Shown here in pieces: positions 15,214 to 17,197 of a stretch of 17,197 nt of DNA. Both the position numbers and the translations under genes were made by a program. Below the pieces are notes generated by a model. It had not been told where the DNA came from. It made no database searches and saw nothing but the letters and a program-made list of their open reading frames with translations. Numbering within the stretch: the first letter of the stretch is position 1; each line of letters starts with the position of its first letter. The DNA comes from Deltaproteobacteria bacterium (GTDB lineage Bacteria > Desulfobacterota > Dissulfuribacteria > Dissulfuribacterales > QOAL01), in NCBI GenBank assembly GCA_026988585.1, contig JALSKY010000124.1:1-17197 (forward strand), read 5' to 3'.

Positions 15214-15250
15214 AAAGGGCACTGATCAAAGCTGCTGATCAGTGCCCTTT
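15214..15250. terminator. bidirectional Rho-independent terminator
   Basis: A perfect 15-bp stem (15214-15228 with 15236-15250; AAAGGGCACTGATCA and its complement) closes a 7-nt loop. On the plus strand TTTCTTT follows; on the minus strand TTTTTG follows. It lies between two convergent genes (DUF4139 and the second hsp20) and can stop both. Confidence 0.92.
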
Positions 15251-15311
15251 CTTTATGGCGAACAGCCTGCACCGATCCTAACAGGGCTACAGCAACCCCT
15301 TAGGGACCAAA

Positions 15312-15713
15312 TCAGCCCACCTGTACCTCGATCTTTTTTGGCTTGAAATCTTCAGCCTTTGGCAAAAAGATCTTCAGCACACCAGAATTCATGTGGGCCT
15401 CGATCTTGCTCACATCCACATCAGGGCTCAATGTAAATGCCCTCTCATAGGCCTTGCCATTGAACTCTGCATAGAGAGGCTTGATATCCTGAGGAACCAC
15501 CTCTCCGATCTCACCTCTGATGGTAAGCACATTCTTGTCCACCTGTACGTCGATCTTCTCCTTGGATACGCCAGGCATATCTGCCAGCAGTATCACTCCA
15601 TCCTCCTTTTCATATATATCCACAGGCGGGACAATCACAAGCGGTTTACGTGCAGCAGCCTCAGCTGGCCTCTGTTCCTCCCTTTTTACTACGCCTGTTT
15701 CCTGACTATTCAT
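15312..15713 (-). CDS. Hsp20/alpha-crystallin small heat shock protein (distal gene)
   Basis: A 133-residue ATP-independent holdase chaperone. The N-terminal 35 residues are polar (NSQETGVVKREEQRPAEAAA). The alpha-crystallin domain runs from about residue 37 (PPVDIYEKEDGVILLADMPG) to the end, with KNVLTIRGE and the closing SGVLKIFLPK motif. A final I-E-V segment can serve as the C-terminal anchoring motif. The ATG at 15713 is chosen because GGAGG (15721-15725) lies 7 nt upstream; a TTG at 15740 opens the same frame earlier without support. It follows the other hsp20 by 59 nt on the same strand, so the pair is probably cotranscribed. Confidence 0.95.
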   Translation of the reverse strand: MNSQETGVVKREEQRPAEAAARKPLVIVPPVDIYEKEDGVILLADMPGVSKEKIDVQVDKNVLTIRGEIGEVVPQDIKPLYAEFNGKAYERAFTLSPDVDVSKIEAHMNSGVLKIFLPKAEDFKPKKIEVQVG

Positions 15714-15772
15714 CTGAACACCTCCGTTTTTCTGATTCAATCTCTTAATATCTCACATAGACTGATATGGAA

Positions 15773-16240
15773 TCAGTCAACCTTGACCTCTATCTTGCGG
15801 GTCTGTTCCTCCTCCTTCTTGGCAATGGAGATCATGAGTATTCCATCCACATACTTTGCCTCTACATTGGACGTATCCAGGCCGTCCGGCAGGGCTATCA
15901 CCCGCCTGAAATTGCCGCTGAACCTCTCTTTCCGATAGAACCCGGTAACCTTTTCGCCGTCACCGATATCCTTGGATGTATCACGTCCGGCAGATATGGT
16001 CAGAGTATTCTTCTCTATGGTCAGCTCTATATCTTTGGGATCCAGCCCGGGAGCAAAGAGATAGATGATGAGCTTGTCAGGGGTCTCACCTATGTTGACA
16101 GCCGGTATAGGGGTCTGCCTTCCCGCTCTGCCTGCTGCAGAAAAAAAGGGACCGGACCTGAACATCCGCTCCATCTCCCTTTGGAGATTGTCAAAGTCCT
16201 CCCATACCGGGTCACTCAGTGAAAGCCAATGATTTAACAT
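15773..16240 (-). CDS. Hsp20/alpha-crystallin small heat shock protein (proximal gene)
   Basis: A 155-residue small heat shock protein. An N-terminal helical region (WEDFDNLQREMERMF), typical of class A bacterial Hsp20, is followed by the alpha-crystallin domain from about residue 46 (PAVNIGETPDKLIIYLFAPG). ERFSGNFRRVIALPDGLD and the VDGILMISI closing strand are present; the usual A-x-x-x-N-G-V-L has become A-K-Y-V-D-G-I-L. It ends KIEVKV, like its partner. GGAGGG (16249-16254) lies 8 nt before the ATG. The two paralogues differ in the N-terminus and may form mixed oligomers or divide labour (inference). No CIRCE element or sigma-32 promoter was found upstream. Confidence 0.96.
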   Translation of the reverse strand: MLNHWLSLSDPVWEDFDNLQREMERMFRSGPFFSAAGRAGRQTPIPAVNIGETPDKLIIYLFAPGLDPKDIELTIEKNTLTISAGRDTSKDIGDGEKVTGFYRKERFSGNFRRVIALPDGLDTSNVEAKYVDGILMISIAKKEEEQTRKIEVKVD

Positions 16241-16322
16241 TTTATCAGCCCTCCTTATCTGTTCTATTGAGTAAAAGCCATTTCTATGTTTTAGTGAAAA
16301 GCGATATTTTAATAATAGTTAC

Positions 16323-16341
16323 AGGATGATACCTACATCCT
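16323..16341. repeat. inverted repeat between hsp20 and ppc
   Basis: AGGATG (16323-16328) and CATCCT (16336-16341) around a 7-nt spacer, in the 165-bp divergent intergenic region. It is a possible operator or a chance small hairpin; no T run follows on either strand. Confidence 0.3.
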
Positions 16342-16364
16342 TTTCGGGTTTTACGCTAAGCATT

Positions 16365-16390
16365 CAGACAAACCTGTCAAGACCTGTCTG
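16365..16390. promoter_or_regulatory. possible operator just upstream of ppc
   Basis: CAGACA (16365-16370) and TGTCTG (16385-16390) form an inverted repeat with 14 nt between the arms. Overlapping it is a direct repeat ACCTGTC at 16372-16378 and 16382-16388, spaced one helical turn (10 bp). It ends 15 nt before the ppc ATG, where a bound protein would block transcription or ribosome access. The repeats are seen; binding is inferred. Confidence 0.35.
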
Positions 16391-16405
16391 TAAAAGGAGC
16401 AAATC

Positions 16406-17197
16406 ATGAAAGAGATATTCTGGGATATAATAGAGAAGAACCAGAGGCCTCTGTTACCAAGAGACAGGAGATGTTTCGAGCCAGAAAGGAAACTGGCTCT
16501 TGCCGAGTTCTACAACGAACTCAAGATACTTCTGAAACATTTCATCTCGGTTACTGAGGAAAACCCCCATGCCAATCCCATAGTCCTTCTGGCAATCCAG
16601 CTCGCCAAAAAGATTGAAAAAGGGGAACTCGCTCCATCTGATCTGGAACAGTTCATTCAGTTTCTCAATGGCTATGCCTTCGTCTCCAGGGCAGATCGGC
16701 TCAACCAGTATCTCGCGCCTATAGATCCGATAAAAAATATGGAGGCGATAACCCGACGGCTGTCCCGAATTCAGAAAGACTCGACAGACAACGGAAAAGA
16801 AAATTGCACTGACAACTTTACAGAATTCATAACAACAGACCATTTCGGTGTTGTTTTCACTGCCCATCCAACCTTTGCACTGGAGGCAAATCTGCTCCGC
16901 ACCCTATCGGAACTTGCCAGTGGTTACAATGTAGCTGGTGTCCAGCACTCGGATGCCCATATCAGAGAACTTATTCAGGAGGCCCTTTGTGCAGACCATC
17001 TCTCAGATCCTGGCATTTCCCTTGAAAAGGAGCATGAGCTGGCTGTTGAGGCCATGAACAACTTCCATCGCAGCCTGAGCAAGGTTTACCAGCTTGTTTT
17101 TGACATTGCCAGGCAACAGATGCCTGAGAAGTGGTGGCAGATCCGTCCCAGTCTCATCACCCTTGCGTCATGGGTAGGGTATGACCTGGATGGAAGA
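16406..17197 (+). CDS. ppc: phosphoenolpyruvate carboxylase, divergent, N-terminal part (runs off right edge)
   Basis: Open frame of 264 codons with no stop before the window ends; a full PEP carboxylase has about 900. It carboxylates phosphoenolpyruvate with bicarbonate to oxaloacetate, refilling the TCA intermediates. The catalytic histidine motif appears as FTAHPTF (H154), where most family members have TAHPTE. At the edge, ASWVGYDLDGR stands where the usual motif is SWxGGDRDGNP; both aspartates and the second-to-last glycine remain, but Gly-Tyr, Arg-Leu and Asn-Arg changes are seen. The helical arrangement around these motifs and their spacing fit PEPC. AGGAG (16395-16399) is 6 nt before the ATG. 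It is divergent from the hsp20 pair. Family assignment is sound; whether catalysis and allostery are normal cannot be judged without the rest. Confidence 0.82.
   Translation, partial: MKEIFWDIIEKNQRPLLPRDRRCFEPERKLALAEFYNELKILLKHFISVTEENPHANPIVLLAIQLAKKIEKGELAPSDLEQFIQFLNGYAFVSRADRLNQYLAPIDPIKNMEAITRRLSRIQKDSTDNGKENCTDNFTEFITTDHFGVVFTAHPTFALEANLLRTLSELASGYNVAGVQHSDAHIRELIQEALCADHLSDPGISLEKEHELAVEAMNNFHRSLSKVYQLVFDIARQQMPEKWWQIRPSLITLASWVGYDLDGR

Noticed and set aside
16241..16405. CIRCE or sigma-32 element controlling hsp20
   Set aside because: Neither the CIRCE inverted repeat nor a CTTGAA/CCCCAT pair could be found on either strand.
1..17197. Defence system, phage island, CRISPR array or secondary-metabolite cluster
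   Set aside because: No nuclease, methylase, helicase, integrase, transposase, repeat-spacer pattern or biosynthetic gene is seen; nearly all genes belong to known housekeeping or stress families.

Overview
The window looks like a chromosomal segment of a Gram-negative anaerobe, most probably a Desulfobacterota (former Deltaproteobacteria) member. This rests on three things: a secreted tetraheme class III cytochrome c (cytochrome c3 type), a PAS domain typical of the signalling proteins of that group, and a proA-nadD-rsfS-gpmI gene order known from Geobacter-like genomes. Base composition is moderate; 60-base lines counted by hand gave about 60% GC in lon and proA and about 52% in the DUF4139 gene. 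No rRNA, tRNA, CRISPR array, insertion sequence or phage gene was seen.

Left part, minus strand (1-12065). From right to left in transcription order: a secreted choloylglycine-hydrolase-family Ntn hydrolase (11004-12065), proA, a fused nadD-rsfS, gpmI, a lone OppF/DppF-type ABC ATPase, lon, and an M20 peptidase of the PepT-like type. Several junctions are tight: proA and nadD overlap, nadD-rsfS and gpmI are 1 nt apart, gpmI and the ABC gene overlap as ATGA, and lon and the peptidase are 1 nt apart. This suggests one or two long housekeeping transcripts covering proline synthesis, NAD synthesis, ribosome silencing, glycolysis, peptide handling and proteolysis. After a 268-nt AT-rich gap come the cytochrome with its own promoter candidate and a clear terminator, then an unrecognised 241-aa protein and the N-terminal part of a PAS-domain regulator that runs off the left edge.

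Middle (12066-12681). About 616 bp between divergent genes with no convincing coding sequence. It follows the hydrolase gene, which is visibly more AT-rich than its neighbours (37-45% GC in two lines counted).

Right part. On the plus strand, mscL, arfB and a secreted DUF4139 protein form a probable operon (12682-15110) ending at a perfect 15-bp-stem bidirectional terminator. Converging on it are two tandem Hsp20 genes (15312-16240, minus). Divergent from these is the N-terminal 264 residues of a phosphoenolpyruvate carboxylase (16406 to the right edge) with unusual versions of two normally conserved motifs.

No complete, obviously new system is present. The best points for a second look are the NadD-RsfS fusion, the solitary OppF-like ATPase inside a housekeeping operon, the compositionally foreign secreted Ntn hydrolase beside proA, the divergent PEP carboxylase motifs, and the unrecognised 241-aa protein next to a PAS regulator.
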